A program made the translations under genes and the position numbers. From assembly GCA_964035795.1 (NCBI GenBank), contig OZ038324.1:3242908-3306907 (forward strand): a stretch of 64,000 nt of DNA. Reading direction: 5' to 3'. A model generated the notes under the pieces. The model saw only the letters and a list, made by a program, of their open reading frames with translations. It was not told the origin of the DNA and did no database searches. This DNA is from Pterobdella sp. o SKG-2022 (lineage: Eukaryota > Annelida > Clitellata > Hirudinida > Piscicolidae). Of this stretch, positions 52,986 through 64,000 are shown piece by piece; position 1 is the stretch's first letter, and the number at the start of each line of letters is the position of its first letter.

Positions 52986-54695
52986 GACAAAAAGGGTTGC
53001 TTTTTAGCTTGTGCATCTCTAAGAGGGGTCAGTGGATATGCAGTGATGTTGCTGATGAATGCGTTGAAAGAAAAAGTAAAATTTGAATAAAAAAGAAAAA
53101 AAAATGACTAAAAGTAAGGTTTAGAAAAAACATAAAACAGTATAAAAATTCTGAAGTGCTAATGAAGATGGGTAACTGAAGCTTGTCTGTTGCTGCTGAA
53201 ACCTGCACAGAGTCCTTTCTATCTTTACCATACATTCCTCTCAAAATTGATGAATTGCTCTTCAACTTGATGATATATGGTGTCTTAATTATTGTCTGAA
53301 ACGATAGTTGAATAAACATTATTGGATGGCGACTATGAAGATTGGAATATAAAAATAAAATGAAACGGAAGAAAAGGAATGAGATAAAATTTTATAGGAA
53401 TGAAAAAAAATTGAATTCAAAAAAGCAAAGTTGAGATGAAGTAAAATAAGGTAAATGGCACTTTGAAAGAATTAAATAGGAGAATAAAGACAATGAAGAA
53501 AAATGACGAAGAAGAAAGAGCTGAGAAACATAAAATGAGAAATAAGATGGTCAAAATGATGAAAAAGCAGATAAAAACGAAAAAAAAGAAAGGAAATGGT
53601 GATCCTGAGATAATGAAGTTGAAAAGGCTGAGTGGGTGTGGTGGCTTTTTAATCAAAGAACCTAAAAATTAGTGCGAGTCTCAAAAACACATGTTGCAAA
53701 AGCAAGGAAAAAATAATTTAAAAAATTCATACAGAGAAAAAATAATATTGGAATGGTCATAACTTTGCTTTCTTCTTTTTTGAAGACCTTTCTCTAATTT
53801 TGGGTTTTACTGAATTTGTTTCTAAAGTACGAAGTTATCACTTGATTTCGCATTGCCAGCGTCCGAAACATTGTTTGCGGTGCAAAAAATTTATCATTAA
53901 CAACAGAAAAGCAAGTCAACCTCATCATCAGCTTCCTCAACCTTCTTCTCTTTTTCTTCTTTTTCCTTTTCCTTTCCTTCTTCTTTTTCATCATCATCAT
54001 CATCATCATCAAGGGCATAATTAAGAGTTGGCAGCTAAGGTGCTTTTGAAATAAATGCAACATAAAGACTGTTTAAATTAATTAGTTGCACAAATTTTAA
54101 CCGCATAATCGCTTTAGTCACATCATCAAAAGTGTCTTCTTTTATTTTTTTTCTTTTTCCTTGATTTTTTTCTATTTTTTCTTTTTTTTAATTTTTTTTC
54201 AAACTTTTCTCATTTTAATTAATATCATTATTTCTTAATTTTCGTTTTATTCTTTTATTTTTTGTTATTAATACCTCTCTCCTTTTCTTTCATTTAAATT
54301 TGATAATGATTTCCATACTCTCATTTATTTATGATATTTTTCTATTATACTGCTTTTAATCCGGCCTAAGAAGCAACTAGAATTACTACTATTATCTCCA
54401 TTCGAGAGTATTAGTCTTATTAATAAAAACATCGTCTTATGCTTTCCTTCCTATAAGAATTTTATCAATTTTTCTATTTTTCATTTATTTCTATTTTTAT
54501 TCTTCTTAATCATGTAAATGTTGTTTATTATAATTATTTATTAGCCGGCTTCGTTAGGTTTATTGTTTGCTTGTTATGAACACTGTAAACCCCTTGTTTT
54601 TTTTATTTATTTAATTTTTTTTTTAATTGTTTTTCGTTGTTATGGCTTTGTTACAGGCAGTCATTATCTCGATTTATTGTTATTGACGTTGGTGT

Positions 54696-55085
54696 GATGA
54701 TGATAATGATGATGATGTTGATGATGATGTTGATGATGATGTTGATGATGATGTTGATGATGATGAAGATGATGATGAAGATGATGATGAAGATGATGAT
54801 GTTGATGATGATGAAGATGATGATGAAGATGATGATGAAGATGATGATGAAGATGATGATGTTGATGATGATGAAGATGATGATGAAGATGATGATGAAG
54901 ATGATGATGAAGATGATGATGAAGATGATGATGAAGATGATGATGAAGATGATGATGTTGATGATGATGAAGATGATGATGAAGATGATGATGTTGATGA
55001 TGATGAAGATGATGATGAAGATGATGATGTTGATGATGATGAAGATGATGATGTTGATGATGATGAAGATGATGATGAAGATAAA
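54696..55085. repeat. GATGATGATG(TT/AA) compound repeat
   Basis: About 390 bp of GATGATGAT interrupted by TT or AA every 12 bases. It gives a poly-Met frame on one strand and an Ile/Phe-rich frame on the other; neither is a gene. Confidence 0.95.
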
Positions 55086-56779
55086 AATTGAAAAAAAAAG
55101 GATCATTAAGAATGAGGAAAATTTTGAGATAATAATGATGATGTTGATGATAATAATGATGATAAAGAAAAAAAAGAAAAAGAAGAAGAAGAAGTAGAAG
55201 AAATCGAAGATACTGATAAGGATGAATGTGATGAGCGTGTTCACGGTAATATCATTCGATTTTCAAACATTTTTCCAAAATGTTGATTTTCACTGGTCAC
55301 CTTTTTTTATTGTTATTTTTGAAAGAGCTGTACTGCTAAATTGTTGCTATGAATAGCGCATTACAGAGAAAAGAACGAATTTAAGAGAAAATGGCCGATG
55401 GAATGCACTCAAGTACAATGGTTATGAATGATAAATCAAACTTCTTGAATATTAATGAGTGATTATAAATAGAATTAACTGATGAGCCAGCCTATAAAGG
55501 GAAGGATAATTAATTGAGGGCGTTGCTTATCACTAAGTGACTGTCAATCAAGATGAGCAATTAGGATGTGAACCAGTGGAACCTTATTCCATTTCTCATA
55601 GTTTTCAATTTTATATTTTTCAAATTTTAGATTTTTTTGTTTTATAATCGCTGATTTTTCATCAATCTAATAGTTATTATAGTTTTTCGTAATGATAACA
55701 AAATGGTGCATACTTAGTGCGATCACATAAAAAAAACATAAAAACAAAAAAAATCACATAATGATAACATCACTAATAATAATGATCATTGAATGAATAT
55801 GAGAATCGCCTGATACTAGGTGAATGGTTTATGGTCAGTGATTATAATTATGCAAGTAATATTTGTTATTGGCTTTATCCAACAATAATAACAATAATAA
55901 AGTTCATATAAAATAAAAACAACATCAATAATGATAAAAATGTAAAGGATAATATGAATAAAAATTATGAATTTAATAAAACTAATAATGATAATATTAA
56001 GATAATAATAAAGATATTTACCTAAGTTTGATAATTATATGATAAACTTTCCAAAGGAACCTACGGCTTTTTGCACAGCCTGCTAAGATATTTCTTCAAC
56101 CTTTTTCTCCCCATTCATCTTCAAAACCATAAATGATCTATTTCTCTTATGATCATCACTGCTATAATTAATTATATTACCAGAATTTTCCCATCTTTCT
56201 ATGATAGTTTGTTATAATCTCTGTTTTTCTTGTTTTTCTACCAAAAAACAGGTTTTGCTGTTGGTTTTAATAATTTTTTCCCGCAACAATTTCCCCTTGA
56301 ACAGATAGATCATCGCAGTTTTCATAGTTTTTTTAATCTTCGAGATGTATTTCATTTTTGTGCCTCCAAAACGTTTTAATTAATTTTCTTTAATTGATTC
56401 AGATGTTTAAAAGGCTTTGTAGAAATTGTGTGTGTGTGCTTCTATGTGTATTTTTGTGTGTGTGTGTGTGTACGCGTATGTACGTCAAAGGATGTGATTT
56501 AAAAGGCAGATAACTTTTTGCGTTTACTGATGCATATACTCCATTTTTCTCTTTTTTATCTTATTTTTATTTTTTATTGTTAATTTTTTATCGATTTTTA
56601 TTTTCTCAATATTTCACTTCCAAATGAATACGCAGGAATAACAGAAAGCTTTTTCAAACGCTCCAACCAGTATAATCTTCGCAAGCTTATCAAGTTCTCT
56701 CTTCTTCTAATTGCAATTTTTTGTCCATTTCACGTTTTTTTTTCTTGTTCATTCTTAATAATATTTACAGAGATTTCAA

Positions 56780-57230
56780 AAATTAATTTAAATGGGAAAA
56801 TTTATCTTACCACACGCACAATACCACTCCATTCCAAATTAAACCCTGCCATAAAACACTAAAAACCTTCATTCATTTATCAAATTAAAAAAATCACTAA
56901 ACGTTTTTTAAAAAAATTTGAAACACACAACACCACCACACAACTAGAACACAGCTATTACCCATCACACAAACATCACACGAAAATCTCCCACCCACCA
57001 CATAACCTCAACCCATCTACAACACAATCACCAAACAAGCAAAAAAAATCTACCATACAACTAAACATCATTCACCTACCCCATTCCAACACTCATTCAT
57101 CATATAACAACTATTAAATCGCTTCCTAAGGCGTTAAATAAATAATACAAGTTTTGCTTTTACTACATCCCACCACCACCCTACCTCAAAACCTTTATAA
57201 ACCATAACGCAATAAAATTGATTCATTTTC
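56780..57230. repeat. A/C-rich (CCACA-type) intron 3' end
   Basis: G-depleted sequence with CACCACCACACAAC-type motifs in the last 450 bp before the acceptor at 57237. Confidence 0.65.
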
Positions 57231-57237
57231 CTTACAG

Positions 57238-57283
57238 CAACATGGGTCCTTTCCGCCTTCCACCAGAACCCTCATCGACCAAG
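57238..57283 (+). CDS. Turtle/IGSF9-like Ig5, exon c (C'-D strands)
   Basis: 46 nt, phase 0 in and phase 1 out, with good splice sites (TTCCTTACAG, CAAG before GTAATC). It reads QHGSFPPSTRTLIDQ and joins the flanks as VTWMK-QHGS and LIDQ-G-NLTLV. The other two frames do not fit the phases of both neighbours. Confidence 0.7.
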
Positions 57284-57573
57284 GTAATCACCCTCATCAT
57301 CATCTTTTTTCTTTTTTTTCATTTCCCTCTTTTTATTCTCTTTTTATCCTCTTTTTATTCTCTTTTTTCACGTCATTTCCTCAGATTGATGTTTTCATTA
57401 TCATCTCTTCATCATAAACTTCTCATGTTTTAATTCAATGTATTTCCTCAAACAATTCTAATTTATTTCTCATTTTTCTATTCACCCACCCATCCATCCA
57501 TCTGTTCATTCATCCATTTATCCATTCATTCATCTAGCTATCCATCACTTTCAAGGAATTATTTCTATTACAG
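57284..57573 (+). other. Short intron within Ig5
   Basis: 290 bp, CATC-rich at its start and end, T-rich in the middle. Ordinary donor GTAATC and acceptor TATTACAG. Confidence 0.7.
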
Positions 57574-57678
57574 GGAATTTGACTCTAGTTCGATTGGAGT
57601 CGAAAGACTCTGGCTTGTACATGTGCAAAGTTTCCAACAGAGTTGCTTCTATGCTTGCCTATACTTATCTGTATGTCG
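57574..57678 (+). CDS. Turtle/IGSF9-like Ig5, exon d (E-G strands)
   Basis: Phase 1 in (TCTATTACAG) and phase 1 out (GTCG before GTGAGT). It reads NLTLVRLESKDSGLYMC, KVSNRVAS and MLAYTYLYV. The NLTL...DSGLY.C...SN.VA...T.LYV layout is the E-F-G hairpin seen in the last Ig domain of Turtle/IGSF9. F-strand Cys is at 57624. The spliced Cys-Cys distance in Ig5 is 83 codons because of the exon b insertion. Confidence 0.88.
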
Positions 57679-57679
57679 G

Positions 57680-57900
57680 TGAGTTGTGGCGGGGTGTAGG
57701 AAAGTGTGGTAAAGGTGGGTGTGGTAGAAGGGGGTGTGGTGTGGTATGGTGTAGAAAGGTGTGGTGTGGTGTAAGAAAGATGTGAGGAAAAGGATGGACA
57801 GTGTTAAAGGTGAGATGTGGGTGTGGTGGAGTTTTGGTGAGAGTGTTCTGGTGCAGGTGAGATGGCATGGGATGTGTTGTTGTGTGATGTGGTATGATAT
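57680..57900. repeat. TGTGG tract at an intron 5' end
   Basis: Starts at the donor GTGAGTTGTGGCGGGGTGTAG and continues as GTGTGGTGTGGTATGG-type sequence, C-poor on the plus strand. Confidence 0.85.
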
Positions 57901-59628
57901 GGTCAAATTTTTTATTATGGTGTAAGGTGCAGTGGTTCAAAATGACAAGATGGGATGCAACATACGTGGAGCTGTATAATGCATTGATAAACTTCTATAA
58001 TTAATTTAGCATTGAATCTTCACAAATTTTAATAATTTTTTTGTTTGTTTTTGTTTCGGAAAAAAAATCAAAACCAATTGTTTTTTGTTTAATACATTGT
58101 ACGTAACACTAAAATCTGTATTCATGAATAATTCAACAGCCAAACGAAAAATTTACTCTAAAATTACATGAGAAAAGTATTAAGAAGTTATGTACTATAA
58201 ATAGCATCGGTGCATAAAAGAAGCTAATTAAATCACGCCTCATGAATTATTCATGAGATGGCTTCTCATGACGCCTATGATTCTTCCGTCTATACTTCTT
58301 CATTCTGTTGGGCTTTTCTTAGATTTTTATTTTTTTTGATTTTTACTTAGATATTTTTTTTTTGATTTTTACTTAGATATTTTTTTTTTGATTTTTACTT
58401 AGATATTTTTTTTTTGATTTTTACTTAGATATTTTTTTTTTGATTTTTACTTAGATATTTTTTTTTTGATTTTTACTTAGATATTTTTTTTTTGATTTTT
58501 ACTTAGATATTTTTTTTTTGATTTTTTTTTCGATTATCAATTTTGCATTATTATTTAAACTTTCCCCTTTTATTTCGTTAATAATTTTTTCGAGCTTGCA
58601 TTTCACAGTTTTCAAGTTTTCAAATATATTTTCAATTTTGAAATTTAATTCAATTTTGTCTCACATTATCGAATTTTGAAAAGTTATTTTTTCCAATTAT
58701 CACTCACGATCCTGAATTTTCATTCTTTGGTGTAGCTTGTGAGAGACATGAAAATATTTTCTTAGAATATTTTTTTTAATTTTTCCATTTTTTTTTCTCA
58801 TAATGACATTCCAAGTAGTTTTTTGAAAAAGTCCTAGCTTACAAAATATTTCCTGAAGAATTTATTAAAAACTTCCATCTTATTCCATATATTGTGTGGA
58901 TTTATACGATGAAAAACCCTTAGAACTAAATCTTATAAAACTTTTTCAAATGATAAATAATACCAAAAAAAAATTAATGAAAAAATCTCATATGAATAAA
59001 CTTGATATTCTACTTTGAAGATCTAACTTTTGGAATTGAACTCTTTTTTCGCAAAACATTTTTATTCCACTTTTAAACCCGCACATCACAATCTTGGTTC
59101 CCATGGAAACAAAGGTGACAACAGAGCTACTTTGAAAGTCTTTACCTTGTTTAACAAGATCATAAAAAACATTACTAAGGCATAAACCACATTGGTCATG
59201 ATAATATATACCCTGCGATACAAGAATTTAATGGAAAAAATGAGTATAAAAATTGAAGTCTACTGTCGTTACTAAGAAATGAAAAACACAAAAACACAGA
59301 TAAACCGACAAAGAAATAAATAAGTGCAAACAAATGATGAGGAATAAAAAGAAAAAACACGTAACAAAAAAAAGTTATAAAGAAACATGAAAGAAAAACA
59401 GAAAATGAAATGAAAAAAAGAAAAAGAAAAAACAGAAATGATATAAAAACAGCATTAAACAAGAAAAAAACTAGATATACAACAACAAATGGAAAGACAC
59501 AAACACGAAAAACTCCAAAACCACATAATAAAAAAACATAACTAAAAACACACACACACACATAACTACGAACATACGCGCACATAACTGAAAATAAACT
59601 CATAAAAACATCTAAAAACACGCAACAG
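57901..59628 (+). other. Remainder of the Ig5-FN3 intron
   Basis: Contains the 26-bp minisatellite (58326-58530). The last ~300 bp are A/C/G-poor-T sequence with (CA)7 at 59549-59562 and no polypyrimidine tract before the acceptor CGCAACAG. This A/C-rich end is complementary in type to the TGTGG tract at the other end. Confidence 0.65.
58326..58530. repeat. 26-bp minisatellite
   Basis: About seven to eight identical copies of a 26-bp unit (TTTTTACTTAGATAT plus a T run and GA). The copies are perfect, so expansion is recent. Confidence 0.97.
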
Positions 59629-59746
59629 AGGAAGCAAACAAGTACAGGAAGGCAAGCAATCTGACAGCAAAGCTCCATGGCGACATGGTGGTATTGTCAT
59701 GGATACCTGCTTATTGTCCTACCAAAGAGATTCTGTATACTTTATG
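59629..59746 (+). CDS. Turtle/IGSF9-like FN3-1, exon a (A-C strands)
   Basis: Phase 1 in and phase 2 out (TTTATG before GTAAGT). After the split Glu it reads EANKYRKASNLTAKLHGDMV, then VLSWIPAYCPTKEILYTL. SNLTA....VVLSWIPAY is the A-B-C part of a fibronectin III domain; family members have a W.PGY/W.PGF at this place. The acceptor at 59627-59628 was chosen because it alone gives phase 1 with the full A strand. The later site CTGACAG (before 59682, at the AAGCTC segment) would truncate the domain. Confidence 0.78.
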
Positions 59747-59893
59747 GTAAGTGAATGGCTGTGTGTATGTATGGATGGATGGATGGGTGGATGGACGGAT
59801 GGATAGATGGATGGCTGGGTAGATGCGAACATGAAAAGGTGACTGGATGGGTACATAGATAGATAAAAAAATAAGAAATAATTCTGTCACCAG
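59747..59893 (+). other. 147-bp intron with GGAT repeats
   Basis: Canonical donor GTAAGT, a GGATGGATGG block (59772-59820) and acceptor TCTGTCACCAG. Confidence 0.75.
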
Positions 59894-60161
59894 GTACAGA
59901 GAAGGCAGGTGGAAGGGAAAATACAGACGGAACAATGATGGTGGAATGAATGAGGATGAAAATGATGGTGGTGATGAAGATGAGGATGAGGATGATGGTG
60001 GTGGAAGTGATAATGATGAAGATCGTGTTAATAACATGAAAAGGTTTGGACTGGAAGATGAAGGTAGTTACAGAAGTAAAAGCATGTGGGTGAAGTTTTT
60101 CCCTCCTTTCAACACGTCAATTATACTCTTTTCTCGTTTAAAAAAACATCTTGCTTTTAAG
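59894..60161 (+). CDS. Turtle/IGSF9-like FN3-1, exon b with acidic insertion
   Basis: Phase 2 in, phase 0 out (TTTTAAG before GTTTGT). The junction codon gives YTL-W-YREGRWKG, matching the (I/V)W(Y/F)R element after the C strand in Turtle FN3-1. An insertion of about 45 residues follows, rich in Asp, Glu, Gly and Asn (about 59925-60045), encoded by GATGATGGTGGTGATGAAGA-type repeat DNA. The domain resumes with MWVKFFPPFNTSIILFSRLK and KHLAFK, a usual E-F segment. The domain is about 150 residues long against 90-100 normally. Confidence 0.8.
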
Positions 60162-60167
60162 GTTTGT

Positions 60168-60357
<190 letters not shown>

Positions 60358-60378
60358 TCATTTTTTTTGCACATCTAG

Positions 60379-60442
60379 GTATCATGGGAGTGCCCAGGGA
60401 TAGCATCTTCTCAAACATCTGTTGTCAATGTCAAAGCCTTAG
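60379..60442 (+). CDS. Turtle/IGSF9-like FN3-1, exon c (F-G strands)
   Basis: Phase 0 in and phase 1 out (CTTAG before GTGATT). It reads VSWECPGIASSQTSVV and NVKAL. Joined to exon b this gives LAFK-VSWECPGIASS, an F-G hairpin of an FN3 domain (x-F-x-V....G.....S). Confidence 0.75.
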
Positions 60443-60558
60443 GTGATTTGAATTTGAAAAAAAAACTTATTTTCTCTGTCTATAAAAATATATATATACA
60501 TATATTTATTGATGTGAATGTGTGGGTTGAAATATTAAACACAAACCCTCCCACACAG
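60443..60558 (+). other. 116-bp intron with a hairpin at the 3' splice site
   Basis: TGTGTGGG (60519-60526) is the exact complement of CCCACACA (60550-60557), whose last base is the A of the acceptor AG. The loop is about 23 bases. The A/C-rich lead has no polypyrimidine tract. Confidence 0.65.
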
Positions 60559-60636
60559 GACTGAAGGATGGATTCTTCTCAACCAATAGTGAACCAGACC
60601 CCAAAAATCATGCCGACGATCAGCAGCATTTTTTCG
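60559..60636 (+). CDS. Turtle/IGSF9-like linker exon between FN3-1 and FN3-2
   Basis: Phase 1 in and phase 1 out. It reads LKDGFFSTNSEPDPKNHADD then QQHFF: polar and acidic, consistent with an inter-domain linker. A 1-1 exon could be skipped without frame change. The donor (TTCG before GTCTAC) is the only one in phase before the stop at 60648. Support is frame and position rather than recognisable homology. Confidence 0.6.
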
Positions 60637-62161
60637 GTCTACTTTAAATATTTTTACTTCAATTCTGAATTTTTTGTCATTCTCTTTTCACATGCTCCTA
60701 GAAATATTTATATAAGGATAGTAGCTTCAAAATTACTGAAAAGTGCATTTTAGTAGAATATGAAAAAAAAATATGACAAATTAATAGATCAGCAATACAA
60801 AATGAGTTTTTTTAATGAAAAAACTTCAACGACGAAAAGCAAACAGCAACGCAAACATTAGTTTTTCATATATGTATTTTTCTTCATTTCTTTCATATGC
60901 ACATTTTAACACGTCGCTACTCCCCTTTATGCCTATATCTGGTTCTACCTCATTTTGGAATAAAGCATTCAGTCCAATTATTGTTTTTATACCTTCATTT
61001 TCATCTATCTTCATCATCTCAAATCATGATCTATCTCTTATCTTCATCATCTTATGTTTAACCATCAACCTCTTTCTAATCCCTATCATCTTGTATCAAA
61101 AGCTTCTTGCATCATAAATCTCATTATCTTTATCATAAGCCTATTTCTTTTGTATGTATGTTGCTTTCATTATAATTTCATGCCTTTTAATAACCCTTAT
61201 AACTATATCATTTTTATAATTATTTTTCGTTTTTCCTTCTACCTCATTCTAATTTAATTTTCGTTCTGTAGCTAATGTAATTATTTTTTTTACTCTTTAA
61301 ATTTCTAACCTTCATTGCTTTTTTTGCTCTCATCATCGTTTTAATTCTCGCCGATCAAAATCACAGTTTTCTTAATCATCATCATCACCATCATGCTATT
61401 TATAACCATCATCATCATCATCAGCCCATACTATTTATAATCCTCATCATCATCATCATCATCATCATGCTATTTATAACCATCATCGTCATCATCTACT
61501 GTTTTATCACCACCTTGTATCAAATCATCATCCTCATCGCCTTTTTTGCCTAATCTTCACCAACAGCTCATATTCTTTTTTTTTTCTAGTTTATTTTTTT
61601 GTCATTTCCTTTTTCATGTTTATCTTTTTTTAATTTTTAAAATTTTTCTATTTTTCTTCATCTTATTGAAATATATAATTTCAATCTGTTTTTAAATTCT
61701 CTCTACATATTTATTTCGTTTTTCATTTTTCAATTCTTATTTCAAAACATCTGCATTAAAAAAAATTTGAAGAATATAATTAATCATTTTTAAACCTTTA
61801 ATTTTAAAAAGTGCTTTTGAAAAGCACATCGCTCAATTTTTCATTTCTCATTCATCCCTTCGTTATTTCTCTTTTCTTCCTCTTTCTCAGCATATTTGTC
61901 CCAAGTTTATTTTAAACTTTTTCCAACTTAATTCTTTTTATTTCTTCTATTAATTTTCTGTTTTCAAGCTTAGCTTTCATGTTACTATCAATCGTTCAGT
62001 TCCACCAACTCTAATTGACAAACTTTATCGTAGAGACAAAAATAACACATAAAAACCGCTGATTTATATTTCACTAATTGAAAGTCATTTCAATAACAAT
62101 GAAAATAACGTAAAAATAAAAAAAAATAATTAAAATGACCACAACACCATCATCATAACAG
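60637..62161 (+). other. Intron between linker and FN3-2
   Basis: 1.5 kb. TATTTTTAC (60649-60657) near the donor is the exact complement of GTAAAAATA (62110-62118) near the acceptor; the 3' end is A/C-rich (CCACAACACCATCATCATAACAG). A CAT-rich block with a repeated TGCTATTTATAACCATCATC segment lies at 61375-61530. Confidence 0.65.
61375..61530. repeat. (CAT)n block with repeated TATTTATAA spacer
   Basis: Three CAT runs separated by (C/G)(C/T)ATTTATAA(C/T)C(A/C)TCAT motifs, a unit of roughly 45-50 bp. Confidence 0.85.
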
Positions 62162-62376
62162 CAATTCCAACACCAAACGACCTGAAAGTTGAACAAAGCA
62201 AAAGCCTCTTAAATATATCTTGGAGCCATCCATTCACTAAAACTACCGACCTCTCTAAGCACAACAGCCTTGTGAAGAGTGATGGAGATGGTAGTCCTAA
62301 TAATAAAGTTGGCAAACCATCTTTTGAGCTGCAAGTACGTCTAGGAACCTTAGGAGAATGGAAAACACTGGCCAAG
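62162..62376 (+). CDS. Turtle/IGSF9-like FN3-2, exon a (A-C' strands)
   Basis: Phase 1 in, phase 0 out (GCCAAG before GTTTTG). It reads IPTPNDLKVEQSKSLLNISW, then SHPFTKTTDLSKHN..., then PSFELQVRLGTLGEWKTLAK. The P.P.DL.V......L.ISW..P.....F.LQVR.....W..L pattern is a clear FN3 A-C' segment and resembles FN3-2 of IGSF9. About 25 extra polar residues (Lys, Ser, Asp, Gly, Asn) sit between the C-strand proline and FELQVR. Confidence 0.85.
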
Positions 62377-62494
62377 GTTTTGTTTAAGTATTCAATTTTT
62401 TGAAGTATTTTTTTTATTTTGTAGCGCTTATTATATAAAACTTTCGGTAACGATCAATGAAACTCAACAATAATGTTCAATTTATGATCCATAA

Positions 62495-62838
62495 CCAACC
62501 ACACTCTCCCAAACCACACCACATCACACTCTTCATTAGATAACACTAAATCTCATCACACACTATAGCATACAAAATAACCTTCATCATACTTCACCAC
62601 ATTTCATCAATCTCCACCTCACTTCATGACCCAACACCACAGCACACCATACTTCATAACAATGTATCAAACTTTTTTTTACATTGCATAACATCACACC
62701 GAAACAATACCTTTTATTTCACCATACCATACCTCATTCAACCACACCCCATTCACCACACTTTATTCAACTGCACCTTAACCCCCCACACTAAATTCCA
62801 TGCTATCACACCACACCTCATCTTATCACACCACCATA
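62495..62838. repeat. CCACA/CATCACAC block at an intron 3' end
   Basis: G-depleted degenerate pentanucleotide-like sequence fills most of the 463-bp intron and runs directly into the acceptor ACCACCATAG. Confidence 0.85.
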
Positions 62839-62839
62839 G

Positions 62840-62966
62840 ACGAACATCACCCACCACACATGGAAAGCAGTCAAACGAGGTTCTTCCTACTACTTCAGGG
62901 TCTACTGTCTTCTTGACGACAGAGCCAGTATTGCTTCTGAAATTGTATCTGTGTTTGTCTCTCCAG
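62840..62966 (+). CDS. Turtle/IGSF9-like FN3-2, exon b (E-G strands)
   Basis: Phase 0 in, phase 1 out (TCTCCAG before GTTCGT). It reads TNITHHTWKAVKRGSSYYFR, then VYCLLDDRASIAS and EIVSVFVSP. The L/V-x-x-G-x-x-YYFRV string is a hallmark of the FN3 F strand. The domain total is 114 residues. The gene continues beyond the window; a transmembrane segment is expected next but is not seen here. Confidence 0.85.
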
Positions 62967-64000
62967 GTTCGTTTGTTTTTTTTTTCAAATTTGTTTATAT
63001 CTTTTGAGTTTGTTTGCGTGTTTTTTTGTCCATAAGTTTTTATGTTTGCATGTTTGTTTCATTAATTTTATATTTGTTTTTTTCGTTGTTTTTATGTCTT
63101 TTAAACTTGTATTTTTATCGACTTGATCAATCTCTCTGTGATGTTGATGTTTTAATTTTTGGCAAAAATGATCTTTTGTATTTTTCACTTTGTCATGTGA
63201 TTTCTTTTGTCTTGGTTTTATTTCTGTGATGATAGTGATGATAATAAAGATGGTGATACTGAAAATGATGGTGATGGTTATGAATATAGTGCTTATAGTG
63301 ATGATAATGATGATGCTGAGAATGATGATGATAATAATGATGGGAATGAGAAAAAATCAATACCGTTGATGGTGATGTTGATAATGATAATAATGATGAT
63401 GAGGATTATGAAAATGATAAAAATGGGGAAAACAAAAATAATGGTGATGATGTTGAAAACAATGAAGATGGTGGTGATGATTGTGGTAGTGATGAGAGTT
63501 GTGATGTTATCAGACTGGAAAATGAAACTTTCTGAAACTGATCTTTTTTAAAATTAATTGTCACTTTTTTATGTTGGGTGGGATTTATTGTCAAGATTAA
63601 AAGTTGCTCGAGGAAACAAATTTCGCCATTTTTTTATTTCTTTTTGTGACATTATTTACAAAAAAAAAATTTTAATTTATGCCTTTTTACTTTTAAAACT
63701 TCAAACTTATTCTGCTTAGAAGTGTAAGATAAAAATCAGAAATTTTTAAAATGTTTGAAATTAAATTATTGGCTGATGCTTGATTTATCATGGCTTCGCA
63801 ATCTCCCCTATCATATAAACCTGTGGGACCGACGAATAATTAAATTTCTAAGTTATACGCCATATAAATTTAACAACTTTTATCTGATGTTTCTCAAGTT
63901 TTAAATAAAATTTTGAATTTTTCTCAATCGGCTTTTAAAGTTTTGATGAAATTTATTCCATAAATATTTTATTTAGAATTGGCGGTTTCACCTCTGCAAT
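62967..64000 (+). other. Start of the next intron, window end
   Basis: The 5' end is G/T-rich and C-poor (GTTTGTTTTTT, TTTGTTTGCGTG, TTTGCATGTTTGTTTC). A GAT-rich block at 63226-63500 gives an Asp-rich frame without splice or domain support. 63521-64000 shows nothing recognisable. Confidence 0.5.

Noticed and set aside
54637..55250. Poly-Met/Lys frame and an acidic candidate exon (about 55126-55245) reading VEEIEDTDKDECDERVH before GTAATA
   Set aside because: The Met frame is a GAT repeat reading. The acidic piece would need a 1-1 phase, but the flanking exons (47768, 57238) require 0-0, and stops lie just upstream in frame.
63207..63551. Asp/Asn-rich frame after FN3-2 as a possible next exon
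   Set aside because: GAT repeat reading that shifts into poly-Met; no splice site with the required phase 1 and no domain content.

Overview
The window is AT-rich, non-bacterial DNA from a multicellular animal. The evidence is spliced immunoglobulin (Ig) and fibronectin III (FN3) exons with consistent phases, non-LTR retrotransposon remnants, a dispersed tRNA-headed SINE family and an extraordinary load of micro- and minisatellites. The main gene belongs to the Turtle/IGSF9 family, which points to a bilaterian. I cannot name the phylum from sequence alone. Most long open frames in the window are artefacts of simple repeats, and almost all real exons are short and hidden.

Layout. 1-17 kb holds no gene I can support. 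It carries SINE copies (about 2.8-3.1 kb and 3.5 kb), CA/TA, GT, CAA, CATC, TGTGG and CTA repeat blocks, the 3' end of a zinc-finger LINE (8.0-8.2 kb), a reverse-transcriptase relic (13.0 kb) and a conserved-looking retroposon tail (16.9 kb). At 17.85 kb there is a signal-peptide exon with a strong start context, ending in a phase-1 donor. It is the probable first coding exon of the gene that fills the rest of the window. The Ig1 exons should lie between 17.9 and 27.4 kb; I found only one weak candidate (21.05 kb). From 27.4 to 63.0 kb, 17 exons join in perfect phase into 3,318 nt (1,106 codons). They encode Ig2 (one 1.41-kb exon), Ig3 (four tiny exons), Ig4 (two exons), Ig5 (four exons), FN3-1 (three exons), a linker exon, and FN3-2 (two exons). 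Transmembrane and cytoplasmic exons lie beyond the window.

The gene encodes the extracellular part of a neuronal-type cell-surface adhesion receptor. What is unusual: (i) Ig2 has 427 codons between its two cysteines, where about 45-55 is normal, because of a ~380-residue in-frame, low-complexity insertion; (ii) Ig4, Ig5, FN3-1 and FN3-2 also carry smaller low-complexity insertions in loops, made of the same kinds of simple-repeat DNA that fill the introns; (iii) several introns have G/T-rich 5' ends and A/C-rich 3' ends with short complementary matches close to both splice sites, often with no polypyrimidine tract, suggesting RNA bridging of intron ends; (iv) an uninterrupted (TATC)~458 array of 1.83 kb begins 10 nt after a 5' splice site inside Ig3. 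All assignments are by eye; homology searches and RNA-seq would settle them.
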